Origin: Glandiceps talaboti
Taxonomy: Eukaryota; Hemichordata; Enteropneusta; Spengelidae
Assembly (NCBI RefSeq): GCF_964340395.1
Contig: NC_135551.1
Location: forward strand, 12,486,379-12,550,378
Length of the DNA: 64,000 nt
Reading direction: 5' to 3'
Shown: piece after piece, positions 10,744 through 24,100 of the stretch
Numbering within the stretch: the stretch's first letter is position 1
Layout of the letters: the number at the start of each line of letters is the position of its first letter
Notes under the pieces: generated by a model
Database searches by the model: none
Seen by the model: the letters and a program-made list of their open reading frames with translations, nothing else
Told to the model about the DNA's origin: nothing
Program-made: the position numbers and the translations under genes

Positions 10744-12224
10744 ACATCTATTGGCAGTAACCTCCAAAATTGACTGACATTTTCTTCTGAAAGGAGAGCG
10801 ACTTTTTAAAAGTTTTGAACTAAGTAAGTACTAAGGTAGTTCTGTTTTACGTATGTAATAGTAAACAATAGGAAATGGTCTTGTTTTTGAGAAGGAAAGA
10901 TCTGATGGAAGTACATAATGTATACAGATGAGTCTTAAAAATACATTGTATTATATCGAATTACATGCAAAATATACGCTTGTCACAAAATGATAAATAC
11001 TGGTAATTAAACTATGAAAGAGGTCACATGGGTGAGTATTGGGTATTTATTTTTTGATTGTTAATTGATAACATTTTTTTACAAGGGCGTCCTTAGAAAT
11101 ATCAATATAAAACAACATATATATGCCAAGTCTTTTTTTTGTAACTCAATACATTGCAAGGGATTGATAACTGTAAAATGTGTACGTACAATAACAAACT
11201 TTTTACACATTTTTTTTTGGCTTCTTGCAATGTATTGATTTACAAACACAGATTTGGTCTATGTTGTATCACATTGATTTTCCAAGTAGGAAGCCATGGT
11301 AAAATTGTTTGAAATATCCAATCCTCATCCATATGGCCACTTGAAAAAAAAAAAACCCCAAGGTTTAGTGTTAGATACATATATGGACCGAGTCATAAAT
11401 AACCAAAAATATATTATATTTTCTCCAATTTACATAATATTGTAAGTATCCTAGAAATGTTCATAAATTTGGTTTTCATTTCAAAATAGGGTATTTATAT
11501 TTAGAAAGCATATAGTAATTAGAAATATTAAGTGGTAGCAGAAGTTCAGTATAATTTTGAAATTACTTGCAATCTGAAATATTTAGTAAGCACTGAAGCT
11601 TAAATAGAATAAGGTTTTTGAAATCTGATTTCACCTGTGGTGTTTTTGTGTGCTGACTCTTGCATCCAAGACAACTATCATAGATTGGTTCCTGAGAAAC
11701 AACTCCATCCAGTTACACTATACTCAAAGATTCAATAGCTAGTCTATAATGATGGATTTCGCAGTCAAACATCACCATAGATATAACATATATTAAATAT
11801 AAGTCCAGATATACCCAGTTGTTTCTCTGTCATAGTATTTCTCTTAAAAACAACAATGTTAGTGTTTATCTGTAGCTAGATTTGTTGGCATGAATATTAA
11901 CAACACAAGGAAATTCATTTGTACTGAAAACGGAGTGGTGTGAGATGAAATTTCGTTTTCAACGTATACTATGACATTTTACAGATACAGACCGTTGAAA
12001 CTACAGCAAACAAGATACTATGTAAAAATAGATATGTATCAACAATAGAGAGAGTGTCATACAGTTAAACTTCATTTAGAAATTTGAAAAATAATACTAT
12101 AGGTTAAATGTTGGTGTACATGTATATGCACAAAGTATTATGTCTCTCACTGACTTATTGAAGTACAAATGAAATTCTTTCAGCATAGAATAAGGGCTAT
12201 ATGTTATTACCATACCCAAATTTG

Positions 12225-12585
12225 CTGTTACACGATACTGCATGGGTAACCTATGACACCTATACATGTAATAGGATACCCCAATTTGCTTACACAGAAT
12301 AGGGGCTACTCCAATTTCTTACACACAGTAGGGGTGCCCAAATTGCTGCCATAGAATAAGTGTACCCCCCAATGTACTTCCAAAGAATAGGGGGTACCCC
12401 AATTTGCTACAACAGAATAGGGGATACCCCAATTTCCTCCAAAGTTATAGGGGATACCCAATTGCTTACACAGAATAGGGGGTACCCCAATGTGCTTCCA
12501 AAGAATAGGGAATACCCCAATTTTCTACATTATAGGGGATACCCAATTGGTTACACAGAATAGGGGATACCCCAATTTGCAATTA
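12225..12585. repeat. Minisatellite, about 28-bp unit (GAATAGGGGATACCCCAATTTGC)
   Basis: Roughly a dozen copies of a unit containing AGAATAGGGGATACCCCAAT, with alternating TTGCTTACAC and TTCCTCCAAA spacers. The GGGGATACCCC core is itself a short palindrome. The 67-codon open frame through it is a repeat artefact. Confidence 0.85.
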
Positions 12586-14027
12586 CCAAAGATTATATGG
12601 AACAGGTGCAAATACTCCACAAGACTTGTACATATATTCCATCACCTTGATAGTGACGCTGACTGAAAACATTATTCAATATATTCTACTTTCCAAATTT
12701 CAGACTCTTTGGTAGTAATTAGAAGATTTTTGACATTTGCGTCAACATCTGTATTTTTTAACCAAGTATACATACCACTTTAATTGTAAGGAATATTTTG
12801 CTTTGTGAGAGAGATCAATGGCATGGAGGCTCAGCACCAAAATTGAAAGTTGACAGTGATAAGAATTTCATTTATATGGTGGAGATGTGAAAGGCAGATG
12901 GAAGTTTAAATATTAGAAATATTGCCACTTTTGGGAAGAAAAACATATGAAAAGTAATACTGTTATGTTTGAATGCTGGAAACTTTACATCGATAGTGGC
13001 AATAATCTAACTCTTTAGCCTTAGCCCAAATATATAGACACATAAATTTATAATCAGTTTGTATTGTTTTCAATATTCACATACAGGTTGCGATCTCTCT
13101 GTTATTGCATTTTAAGTATTTTTTTTCTGTATAAAATATGAGTAAGTTTTCATTTCATTTGTTTTAATTAAGGTAGAAATTTTTTGAAAAGTAGTTATTA
13201 TACGGAAATTGATAAAGTGTATCTGATTGGTCAATGAAGATCACAGTTCAATGTCAGCAGATCTGATTGGTTAAAACTATCACATGATAGTAGCCTCTGA
13301 CCAATCAGGAATACAATTTCTTTATCTTGTCAGTTCCTATTGGCAGATATTGATCACATGATGTATTTTTGAAAGTCTGCAAGCTAATCTGCGTGATCTG
13401 ATCGGAAGAGAACATTCTTGTTCATTCTGCAGTCAGAATTCTAGTACAGAAATGCTAAACAAACAGACTCAAGAATCAGAAATCATGTTTTCAGAGTAAA
13501 GATCAACTGTAGAAATGTATGGTTTTAATTTTCTGGATTTTGTTTTCTTGTATTTTCTGTACAAGTCATGAAGGGGAAAATAAAGTGGTACTTTGGTTGT
13601 GGGAATGTTTTGTTGTGTTTCTTGTAAGTTGTATGATTGATTGGTTTCGTCCATCTCATAGACAAATTATGAGAAATTAACGTTTTAATGTACATGTAAT
13701 TGCCCTATCCTCCGCAAGTCTGTAGTCAGTGTTCCAGTTACAAGATGTATTGCGTGAGACAGTGTCATTTACGTTGTTACATTTAGGCTTTACATTTGAA
13801 ATAATATTTTCATTGTGAAATGATGGAAAGACATGTTTAATAAGCTGTCTCCTGGCAGATCTCACGAGATCCCACATCCATAGCAACCACTTGAGGGTGG
13901 TCAAGCTGAAAGTGTCGAACACTTTAATAGCAAAACTATTGTTCTCAGCATCATCGCACATGGTCATGGCGAATGCTTGACCACGATCACATGTTTGGCA
14001 TCTGTTGATGTAAGGCATGGTTGCATA

Positions 14028-14037
14028 TCTCGCGAGA
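14028..14037. promoter_or_regulatory. TCTCGCGAGA palindrome
   Basis: A perfect TCTCGCGAGA, the motif bound by BANP at CpG-rich promoters in vertebrates. A one-off version (GATCTCACGAGATC) lies at about 13,859, and the two are part of a loose inverted repeat (13,856-14,045). No transcription start is known here, so function is unproven. Confidence 0.3.
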
Positions 14038-14649
14038 TCTGCAATGAGACGTAAAATCCCTTAAATTTGAGTGATTCAGAGAACATAGACTACTAGCTAT
14101 CAATGACAAGGATTTTACTGGTAAACCCAGGGCTAGGGAACAGTCAGGTGACAACCATCCCTTTGAGTTATGTTCAATCATTTCCATACCTCTGTTGGTG
14201 AATAATAGCAATAAAATCAGATGATAAATTTTGTAAGTTGTTTGCTAAAGTTAAAATAGAGAAGGCAGTATTTGTTTGTAGGTAGTAGTAGTAAACATCG
14301 GCACTGGAGAGGAATATCCCAGATGATCACCAAGAGGTTTGTATTCTTATAATGATGTACTCTACCACTAGAGGGCAGTATTCACATAATGGATGCACCA
14401 GTTGGTGCACTATATATAGTGGCACAAGAGGGTAATATCATTGTTCATACAATAGGTGTTTACTACCACTAGCAATCTACACAGCATGTACTAAGGCAAA
14501 AGCTGAAACTGAACAGAACTTTTCACATGTTTTGTTTCTGGGTTGTATATGCAAGATGCCGACGTGTGTGTTTGGTGTCGTTTGTACTATGCTTCTTCTT
14601 TCGATATTAGCTAGTTTCGGAAACCACAACTTCGTGAAAGTTTGTGTAC

Positions 14650-17362
14650 CCGGCCAGAAGTGAGTATGACCCACCCACCTTGGAAGACTTGTTCATTAAG
14701 AAGAATGTTGCAAACACAAGCTTGTCAGCGCTCGAAAACTTTGTACCGTTTAAATTTCATCACTATAAAATCAAAGATAGGCCAAGATCAAGAATGACAA
14801 CAGCTGTGTCCGCACTTCGGTATTATCTTCTATTGTCACTGATATGCAGTGGAGATGTTCAAAATAACCTAGGTCCTGTTAATACCCATGTGGCTATTGT
14901 TCAAAATATGTTCAGTCGAATCAAAGGGGGATTTGCTGTGACACATGTGATTTATGGTATCACACAAATTGAGTGTTGGCATATCTGTGACTGAATACAA
15001 TCACATGTCCGAGGATAAAACATCTGAATGGCATTGCATATCCAGCATGTCTCCCACCTCTGACAGACAGTTTCGTTGAAGAAGCTGGAGATGGCAAACC
15101 TGCCTCTGATATAACTGAATCGAATGATTCCATGTATAATCCTGTACCCGAACTTGCATTTGCAGCAGTGTCACAGAAGGGACTTAAAATTGTCCATCTA
15201 AACATTAGAGGAATTTGAGGGGGAAAAAGTTGTAAGATTGATGAATTACGTCATCATATGAGATCTCAGCCCTATGACATTCTCACACTGTCTGAGACAC
15301 TCCTTGACAGCTCCGTTACCACATCTGAGATTGATATACCTGGATATGTGACATCATGGATCCATGTAGAAGAGACCGCCCAAACCATGGGGGGGGGGGG
15401 GGGAGTGTTCACATGCACTTCCAAATCTTTACAAACTGTAAATAGAGAGGATTTGCAGATGGATGGTGTTGAATGTATATGGATTCAACTAGACATCCAC
15501 AGGTCAAAATCCTGAGTAATTGGAAACTTTTATTACCCTCCTTCTGCAGACATTGACTACCTTGAACGTGTGGAAAAATGCATTTCGACAGCTTGCGATG
15601 AAGACAAGATTCTCTATATTCTTGGGAACTTCAATATTGATTTAAAACCAAACAAAACAAAAGGTCTAGCAAAACGTCTCACTAATTTCTGTAAGGTTTT
15701 TCAATTACGAAATCTAGTGAAAGACGTCACCCGTGTAACCTATAGCTCAGAAACTCTTATTGATTTAATTCTGTGTAACGACCAAGCTCATACATCTAAA
15801 GCCTTAGTTCCCCCCCCCCCCGGGTTTCCACCGGTCTAAGCGATCATCGTCTGGTGTATACCGTTCGTAAAATACAGAAAGTAAAGTCTGAACCAAAGCA
15901 GGTGAAAACTAGATCTTTCAAGAATTTCGATGAGAACTTATGTGATGAAGTTCGCAAAATCCCCTGGCAGACAATTGAAATTCACGACAACCATGACACT
16001 TGGGGCATGTGGAAGGAGCTTTTCATACGAGTGTGTGATTCTAATCGGAGTATCACTCGTAGGGGAGAACATACCCCATGGATTACAGGTGAATTCATTG
16101 CATTAACATATGAACGTGATAGACTCAAACATTGTGCTGAAAAACATAAGGATGCCAGTATTTCAAAATTCAAGAAAGTTACCGGTAGAACTAGAAATTA
16201 TGTTAACAACATGAGGGTACAATTGAAAAAAAAAAAGAGAGAATATTTTACATCGTAATTAGAACAAAATAGCAGTGACTCAAAAAATCTTTGACACACT
16301 TTGAAAAAAATGTTGCCAAGCCAGTCTAATGAGAGTGTCATGAGTTTGAAAGTGGATGATCATATCACCACCCATACAAAAACAATAGCAAATGCATTTA
16401 ATAACTTGTTTACTACACTTGGATCCAAGCTGGCAATGAAGATTACAAATCGAAATACTCCACCTTTAACCCAATGTGACAGTAACTTCTTAAAGCCCAT
16501 AACCACTGAGTACGTTTGTAGACAATTGTCGAAACTTTGTATTGCTAAAGCCACTGGTATTGATAATGTCAGTGCACGGTTACTTAAATATGCGGCTCCG
16601 TATATATCATCTTCATTGACACATATTTTTAATCTGTCTCCACAGACAGGACAGGTTCCTGCAGAGTGGAAACGATCTAGGGTTGTGCCATTATTTAAAG
16701 AAGGGTATAGAAATGACGTTGGTAATTACTGACCAATATCTATCCTCCCTGTAGTTTCTAAGATATTGGAAAGAGCTGTCCATGATCAGCTGTACAGCGA
16801 TCTAGATGAGAATGACATTGTGAATATAGATGTCAGTCAGGATTTAGGCCAGGTTACTCCACGGCAACTGCCCTTACTCATGTTACAGATATTTAAAAAA
16901 TATATATATTATTGATCGTAAACAACGCACTGGTGCAATATTTCTAGATCTGAAGAAAGCATTCGATACAGTCGATCATGGACTGCTGCTTCAGAAACTA
17001 CATCAATTTGGTATACAAGGCAGTGCATTGACATGGTTCTGTGCCTATCTAACAAGTTGTATTATCAGAAAGCATGGGCATTTCGTGTGGGGTACCCCAA
17101 GGTTCAATCCTGGGACCTTTATTTTTCACCCTTTATATCAATGACTTGCCGGAAACAGTTATAAAGGCTCGAGTAATTATGCAGATGACACGGCTATTTT
17201 CTATACAAGCAAATCAGTTGAGGAAATAATGCATGTCAAGGCCTGGCTTGACTCAAACAAGTTAACACAGAATACAGGTAAAACCAAGACCATGCTTTTC
17301 GACACTTCACAAACCCTAAAATTAAATTGAGTTTTGCAAATTCGAATACAGGGAGACCTAGT
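14650..17362 (+). pseudogene. Non-LTR retrotransposon (LINE), 5' part: 2A-like leader, endonuclease, RT; decayed
   Basis: Coding similarity starts near 14,650, and the reading frame is broken many times. In order: a hydrophobic leader YYLLLSLICSGDVQNNLGP at about 14,821-14,877, a degenerate 2A-like peptide of the kind found at the N-terminus of CR1-type LINEs; an AP endonuclease (DILTLSETLLDSS, GNFNIDLKPN, 15,258-15,835); a linker; and RT with [41 protein letters not shown] and an intact [10 protein letters not shown] at about 17,177. Breaks include in-frame stops (15,513 and 16,730) and frameshifts, two of them beside a G14 run (15,389-15,402) and a C10 run (15,811-15,820). It is cut at 17,362 by the BEL element and resumes at 43,275. 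The clade is CR1/L2/Jockey-like; I cannot assign it more finely. Confidence 0.85.
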
Positions 17363-18119
17363 TGTAACGGACTTAATGTACTTATCATCGAAGTAAAGTA
17401 TTTTCATCAACAGCACCCTCTATCAAGGACATCGACGTTGTTAATAGTTTCTGTAGAAAGTTTATATCTGACTAGTTGTTGATGTTTTGGTCCCATGAAT
17501 CAGTGCCGCTGAAAGCCATATCTCGCAACTTGTATTGAAAGATGTTCTTACGCACTGAAACATAGTTCCACGGTTATAGTAAGGTATGCATAGATTTTTG
17601 ACTTTATTGTAACATTTCATACCTTGTTTATGGTCAGTCTGTGGTAGATGTAGTTTTGAGACAATCAGATTGATATTTAGTACATATGTCCTTTCATACA
17701 TCATGTAGTAATACAAAGAGTAGTGTATGTAAACAGATAGCACATTTTGTAACGAACGAAGATGAAGTAACATACTTGTCATCAATATTTACCTAGAGTG
17801 CCAGCTAAAAGGCCCACGAGGTAGTGTAACCTTTATATATTTGATTATTATAATGATAGAAACCATTTTGTTTCATAATTTGTTAGTATAGAGTGCTTAT
17901 AAGTCTTACCAAGCACCAGTTTGTAATTACATTCAGCGTATACTTGACCATGTGTATTTCTAGGTCATGTAGTGTTTGTAATATGTTTCAAGTTCTCATG
18001 TAAGTTCCATTTGATTGATTCACCAGATCTTACGGTGGTGTAAGCAGAGTTCATTAATAAAGGAATATCATCAGTATAAAGACCGTGTTCGCCTAAGTTA
18101 TTTAGTTGGTACCTCTACA
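17363..18119 (+). repeat. BEL 5' LTR
   Basis: 757 bp, starts TGTAACGGACTT and ends TACCTCTACA. It carries 17 bp that the 3' LTR lacks, in the stretch TTCTCATGTAAGTTCC near 17,995. AATAAAGG near the 3' end is a plausible polyadenylation signal. Immediately after the LTR comes GTAAGATC, which reads as a splice donor; no TGG-type primer-binding site is obvious there. Confidence 0.95.
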
Positions 18120-18283
18120 GTAAGATCTCTAGCCAACCAAGGCAACATAGAGAGAGAGAAGTAAGATTTCAGCCTAAAGTAAAATCTGTGCAGCCTGAGA
18201 ACTCAAGCATGTCGCCAGTGTGAATTCCACAGCCACCGGAAAGGGGCCCAGGGGACTGATGAGAAACAAACTTTAATATCAAC

Positions 18284-18315
<32 letters not shown>

Positions 18316-18684
18316 CAGAGCCAACCTCGAACTTCAAAGAGAGAGTCAAATTTCATGAAGTGAGAGAAGATTTATGGACCATAGTTGATGTTAGAGAGAG
18401 AGAAAAGAGAGACACAAAGTCTGTGGAATTAATTAAAGGACATAGAAGAAACTAAACTGTCAACTACAAGGAAAGGAAATCATACAACAGCTAGCTGCAA
18501 GGCCAAGAAGACTGACTTCCTGTCAAGTGAAGCGCATCCCTTCATGTGGTGAAAAAGGAGAAACGTAATTGAAGTATACAGTATTACCAGTATATTACCA
18601 AGCCTGCTAAATTAGAGTACACTACTTTGGACAAAACTTTATACAGTATCAAATTTACTTGTGTACAATGTGAACAGTGTCACT
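18120..18684 (+). other. BEL leader between LTR and gag start
   Basis: 565 bp of untranslated leader, purine-rich, with repeated AGAGAGAG tracts, the longest at 18,288-18,315. No open frame. The primer-binding site could not be located with confidence. Confidence 0.7.
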
Positions 18685-20930
18685 ATGGCAACTGCAGGAA
18701 TGGCGGACATACTGCAAAGGGAAATAGAGTACTATAAAGACACTTTAGAAACAATGCGTGATCCAACTGACAGAGAGAAAACACCAGGTATCATGCAAAG
18801 AAAAGAAGACAAGAAATCAGAATTCAGCCAAGAGGATGGTAACCAGAGAATACGCAGAAGTAACAGAGTTCACAAACCAACACAAAAAATGGCTGAATAT
18901 AAACAGACAGAGAAGGTGAAAAAGGAAAGGAAATTGAAAGGGGCATTTGACCAAAAATATGATTCCTGGAAAAAAGCAAGCAAGTTAGGACGTAGAAACT
19001 TAAAGGGACAGTGTCCAGAAGACACCATTGCTGAGTTATACACTGCTATAGAAATGGCCCAAGATGAAGTGATCACAGCATATGAAGCACTACGTGAAGT
19101 TTGCCCTCCAGGCCAAGAGATGCTGCGACGAACTGACACATGTACAGCAGTTACTCGCCAACTCCTCCAAGCAGCAATAACGAGAAGAAAGGGAAACGAA
19201 GGGGAGCTTGTTAAACAACTACAAGAGGTATTGTTATGTGACGACAATGCTTCTATATTCAGTACGGTGTCACATAGAACCTCAGAGAGCACGTCAGCAA
19301 AACGCACAGATGCTGCAGCTGAACTTGCAGCACAGGAAGCAGAGTTAAGGATTTTGAAAGTTAAAGAAGAAAAGCAAGATGAATTGGATGCAATTAAATA
19401 TCAACAGGAGCAGATGACAAGAGAGATAGAGCGCCTAGAGAAGGAAAAGGAGATAGAGAAGGCCAGAACCAGATTTAAAGTATATGATGAAGAGTTCAAT
19501 AAGGTCAGCATTGCTGATGAAAGTAAACCATTCCTGGCAAATGGCCCATATAGTTCAACTCCAGTCTCAAGGCACAACACACCGAACCAATTCATGCACC
19601 AAACTTCTGCTCCAGATGATACATTGTCTATAACTCGTGCTCTACAAGACAGTTTAACAATGAGCAGACTTCCAACGCCAGAGCCCTTTGTATTTAGTGG
19701 GGATCCACTTCAGTATGTGCAGTGGAAAACAAGCTTCAAGACACTGATTGATAACAGAAATATCTCATCAGCTGAAAAGATGTACTACTTAAAGCGGTAT
19801 TTGGGAGGAACAGCATCCAAGGCAGTTGAAGGTTTCTTCTACAGTACTTCTGAAGAGTCATACAAGGGAGCATGGAAACTCCTAGAAGAACGTTATGGTC
19901 ATCCATTCAGAGTGCAGAAAGCATTCAGAGACAGATTGTCAAAGTGGCAGAAAATAGGACCAAAAGATTCTGCAGGTCTACAAGAATTTGCCGATTTTCT
20001 GAGGGCTTGCAGGGACGCTACCCCACATGTACCAGGTTTAAGGATCTTAGACGATTGTGAAGAGAATAGAAAGTTATTGGCCAAACTGCCAGACTGGGCT
20101 GCTGCACGATGGAATAGGCAGGTCACAGACATAATGGATCGTACAGGTGAATACCCAACATTTGAAGACTTTGTCACCTATACGAGCAAAGAAGCACGTA
20201 TAGCATGTAACCCCATATCATCATTATCATGTATGAGGGAATACAGCAATGCTGCAGAACCAAAGGAGACGAAAGATACAGGGAGAAGAGTAAACAGAAA
20301 TAAAGGCACCACACTAGCTACAGGTTCAACAGCAGTCAACGACAAACAAAGTAAGGAAAATACATATGTGTCTAAGCCTTGCCTGCTATGTAAGAAGCCG
20401 GATCATCAACTTAGCACATGTCCTGAATTCAAGAGTAAGACTCTGGAGCAAAGAAAGCAGTTTATTCAAGAAAACAGAGTATGCTTCAGCTGTCTCAAGG
20501 TAGGACACAATTCAAGAGATTGTTGTCGAAAACTAACCTGTGAAAAGTGTAAGAAGAGGCACCCAACTATTCTACACGATGAGAAGAGAGAAAAGGCATC
20601 TACTGAGACAACCACAGAGAGTAAAGTAGAAGCTTCAGTGGTGTCATGTAATGTTCAATCAGGAAGTGGCTTTAGTACGTCTATGATTGTGCCAGTATGG
20701 GTTTCATCCAGGGAGTCACCATCAAATGAAGTCCTAACTTATGCATTATTGGATACCCAGAGTGACTCATCATTTGTACTGGAAGATATAGCACAGTCTC
20801 TAGCCGTTAACCTTCAGCCAGTAAGGTTGAAGCTTTCAACGATGACTTCAGCATCATCTGTTACTAACTGCTATGCTGTCTCCGATCTATGCGTCAGAGG
20901 AATGTCAACACCTGACCGCATAATGATTCA
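18685..20930 (+). CDS. BEL gag-protease half of gag-pol, truncated by insertion
   Basis: The first ATG in the frame is at 18,685 (MATAGMADILQRE). The open frame extends 5' to 18,661 only through a GTG. From N to C terminus: a basic, lysine-rich segment and coiled-coil stretches (E/K-rich, about residues 215-260); a DUF1759-type gag domain at about 330-480 (PEPFVFSGDPLQYVQW); three Cys/His clusters, CLLCKKPDH, CFSCLKVGHNSRDC and CEKCKKRH (about 564-632), which are zinc knuckles; and a DUF1758-type retropepsin with LLDTQSDSSF near 687. At 20,930 the frame runs into the CACTA terminal repeat and stops at 21,010-21,012, so the last 27 residues of the open frame are not BEL sequence. Its continuation resumes at 38,642. 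Confidence 0.93.
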
Positions 20931-21189
20931 CACTAGTAGAAAAAATAGTACAGTTTACGACACTTTCCGTACTATAGTTCAGATTGAGTTCAATTCTGTA
21001 CTTTTATGCTGATGAGGTGGACGTTTCTGTACTTTCCCATTAGCGCCTGTCTAATCGGATTATACTCGATCTGAAAAATAGTTCAGATTGCGAGTCGGAA
21101 GTGATTTGAATACATTTGCATTTAGTTCAGAATATATTCATGAGTTCACCCCCATAACCGGGCAGTAAACAAATGAATATTCAAATCTA
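20931..21189 (+). repeat. CACTA left terminal inverted repeat
   Basis: 259 bp, starting CACTAGTAGAAAAAATAGTA and containing internal direct motifs (ATAGTTCAGATTG twice; GTTCAGAATATATTC). Such subterminal repeats are where CACTA transposases bind in characterised elements. Identical by eye to the complement of 38,380-38,638. Confidence 0.95.
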
Positions 21190-24100
21190 TCTCGCCTGCA
21201 TGTGATTCAAGGCGTGTACACTAATTGTTTGACCCACAGAAAACTAACAGTAACACTATTTAGTTAGTTAGTTGTCTGTGTTTGACCACATGAAGGCGGA
21301 GGGGGAGGGTGCAAAAGAAAAGGGTTACACACATGTACAGTGTATGATATGATGAGAGCTACATTTAATGTACATGTACATACGAACTGACATGTATACG
21401 TACATGTACAACTACGCTAGCATGTAAACGTTAGCAAAAACTCTTACTACTACCTCAGACCACTAAAATACTAGAGTGGTCTGAGCTACTACTACTTGCA
21501 AAAAGTATTTACAAGCATTTCCATGTAGGTCAATGAAATATCACCTATGTGGGTTATACTTCAATAGTCGGTCAAACAGCGTAAAGGTCTACATTCTACA
21601 ATGACAGACATGATTGTTCAACTCGGTGCGATCTAAGATGAATTCACGGTGTATATTTGGTTACGTCGCCTTTGAATTGATGATGACGACTCGTCCGACC
21701 TAGACTGTTCTGGTCCAGTTTCAAGTGAAAGTCAGAATTATCACGGTGCCATTGATTATACTAACTGTGATGAAACTCGCCCACTCTAGTCTCTATGACT
21801 TCATTAGCCCCAAAATGCAAGAACTTAATAATGGTATTGTAAATCGAAGTTCATGCATGCTCTGACTGTCGCCTGTTTTTTGTTTTCTTACATTTTATAC
21901 AATTTTGAATTGTTAGCTTTGTATTTCCTGCATTAATGTTGAAAACTGGTCTTTTTACTGTGCGTCTTCAATGCGCAGGTAAAATAGTGTGTTAATCTAG
22001 CATCGTGAGTACGCGCTCGCTTATGGTTTCGCATACCTTGGACTGCCTGTCATTCAGTATTGTTTTAGCCTATTTATTTCTAAAGAAAAATGGTCTGTAA
22101 AGGGACTGCTTTAGTTGTCACAGTGCCTTTGTGGATTTATAAATCGATTTATGACAAGTGAGTCTACCTATTTTTTTTCAGACCCACTAAGTCAAGGAGT
22201 GCGATACACCAATCACCGTGTATTTAGCTTTGTATACAGTGTATGGATAATAGCAAGTTTCGGGACTGAAAAATCATAAATTGTTTGTTAGACTTATTTT
22301 TTATTCAATGTAATCTGGGTTGATTGGGAATTTTCAGATATCAGGATTTAAACCTCGGATTTCAACTCAGAAAGGCTATATTTTTTGCCTCAGTCTGAAT
22401 TATATTAGTAGAACTCTCACCAACGTTCCCAATGTGAAGTGATCTGAAAGTTGGTGAGAGGTCCTCACGTTGGATTGCAGCACTGCATGTTCTTGCCGAG
22501 AAGATAAAGAGGTGTAGTAATTATGGTTTAAAACTGACTTTTACAAACGCCAGTCGTGTAGGGTCTATGATTTTTTATGTTGTGGATGAATGCGGCACTT
22601 TGATCTGAACCTCAGACAACTATAATAGGAACAGACTAGAATCGCTTTTTGTTTTAGGTGTAAATGGGGCTCTAAACCCATCTTCTCTGTCGTGCATGGT
22701 TACCCTTCAAACCTGCTTCAAGCCGAACGTTGTGCAAAACGATACTTCGTGTCTTTACGGGTTTTTTTTGCAATTGTGTTTTAGTGGCCTGAGTCTGAAC
22801 AAGTGTTCATACAGTACAGCAAAGTCCCACCAACAAAATCCATAGCAATAGATGCAGGAAAACCTCAGTATGGGCGACGGTGAAATCATGGTGTTAATTC
22901 TAAAACTTTTGAAAGCAAGAACATATGTTTGTGCAACTTTTGTATTAAAAGCATACCATTCCAATTCAAGGACAACGATTTTGTTCAGAAATGGTGGTAG
23001 GACTATAATCCTTCCTACCTCCTTCCTTCCTACCTCCATAGTTCAAAACCGCTGATCGTAACTGCATGGTACAGCGCATCTACATTTATTTCTGAGTTCC
23101 GGAGGGCATTATTTGATAAGTACCCCATTCGTCCCTGTATTAGATCTTGTATAGTCATAACATTACAAAGATATGTGATTGTTGTGATCATTTCATTTGC
23201 TCATTATGTATTCAAGTGTAGTCAAATTTTCTTAGGTGTATGAGCAACTTTACTTCACCAATAAATTCTACTTTCTCACGAGTATTGTAAAATAACATGG
23301 CTATAATATGATACTACACAGCACGTTTTAGACGTATTTGCATATCAATGTCATCTTCAAATTTTCTTGAAGAATTCTTCATCCAGATACTCTAACATAC
23401 CTGCACACCAAATGTCAGCCCATTCAATCGATTAGTTTTGCGGCTGTCATTCATTTTTACTTTGAATTCTTTTATTTACAAAACAAATGACAGTTTTTGA
23501 CCCCAAAAATGACCAAAAACAGAAAATTGAAAATATCTTGCTGTCATAAACAAATATGAATAGACTTCTCGATAAAATTCCAGTTACTCATTGGGAACAT
23601 CGAACGTACAATGTCAAAAAGTCGCACTGGCGCAAAGTATCATGGGAAAACTTTCTTTGGCACACCCCACTTAGGAAATATAGCCGCAACAAAAAAGTTA
23701 ATACTGGGATCATGTCTTTTTAAATTTAGCATTTACCTTATAGAATAGAAGTATCAAAAGTGTATGCACTAACAAGTATCTGTGGTTTGTGCAAACATGC
23801 CAAATCGCTGATGATTGTTAAACAACAAAACTTTGCATACCATTGTCATTAATAATTCTACGTTTTACTTCTGAATCAGTTCTAAACACTTACGATTGAA
23901 ATGATCGTCAACGATACGCTGATTTGTAGTTGAGGGTAATTAAAAATATTTTACAATGACGATTTCGACCATTAGCCGATGGAGGTGACCCCAACCAAAC
24001 CTGTCACAAGATGTAAACTTGCACACTTTTTGTGTGTCAATATGTCTGTTCTGGTCAGTCTGTTTTGGGAATTTATGGTACACTCACTGTCGCAGTTTTC

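Larger units (their letters stand above)
8160..14300. other. Intergenic region, no gene recognised
   Basis: AT-rich sequence with no exon I can support. It holds tandem repeats (9036-9330, 10,030-10,306, 12,225-12,585), a foldback (10,527-10,743) and otherwise unique sequence. Two opposite-strand open frames at 13,677-14,211 encode nothing I recognise. Confidence 0.6.

Noticed and set aside
13677-14211. Two minus-strand open frames (113 and 74 codons)
   Set aside because: No recognisable domain, overlapping frames with stops between, and part of a loose inverted repeat; not supported as a gene.
20931-21012. Last 27 codons of the open frame that begins with BEL gag
   Set aside because: They lie within the CACTA terminal repeat and are not part of the gag-pol protein.
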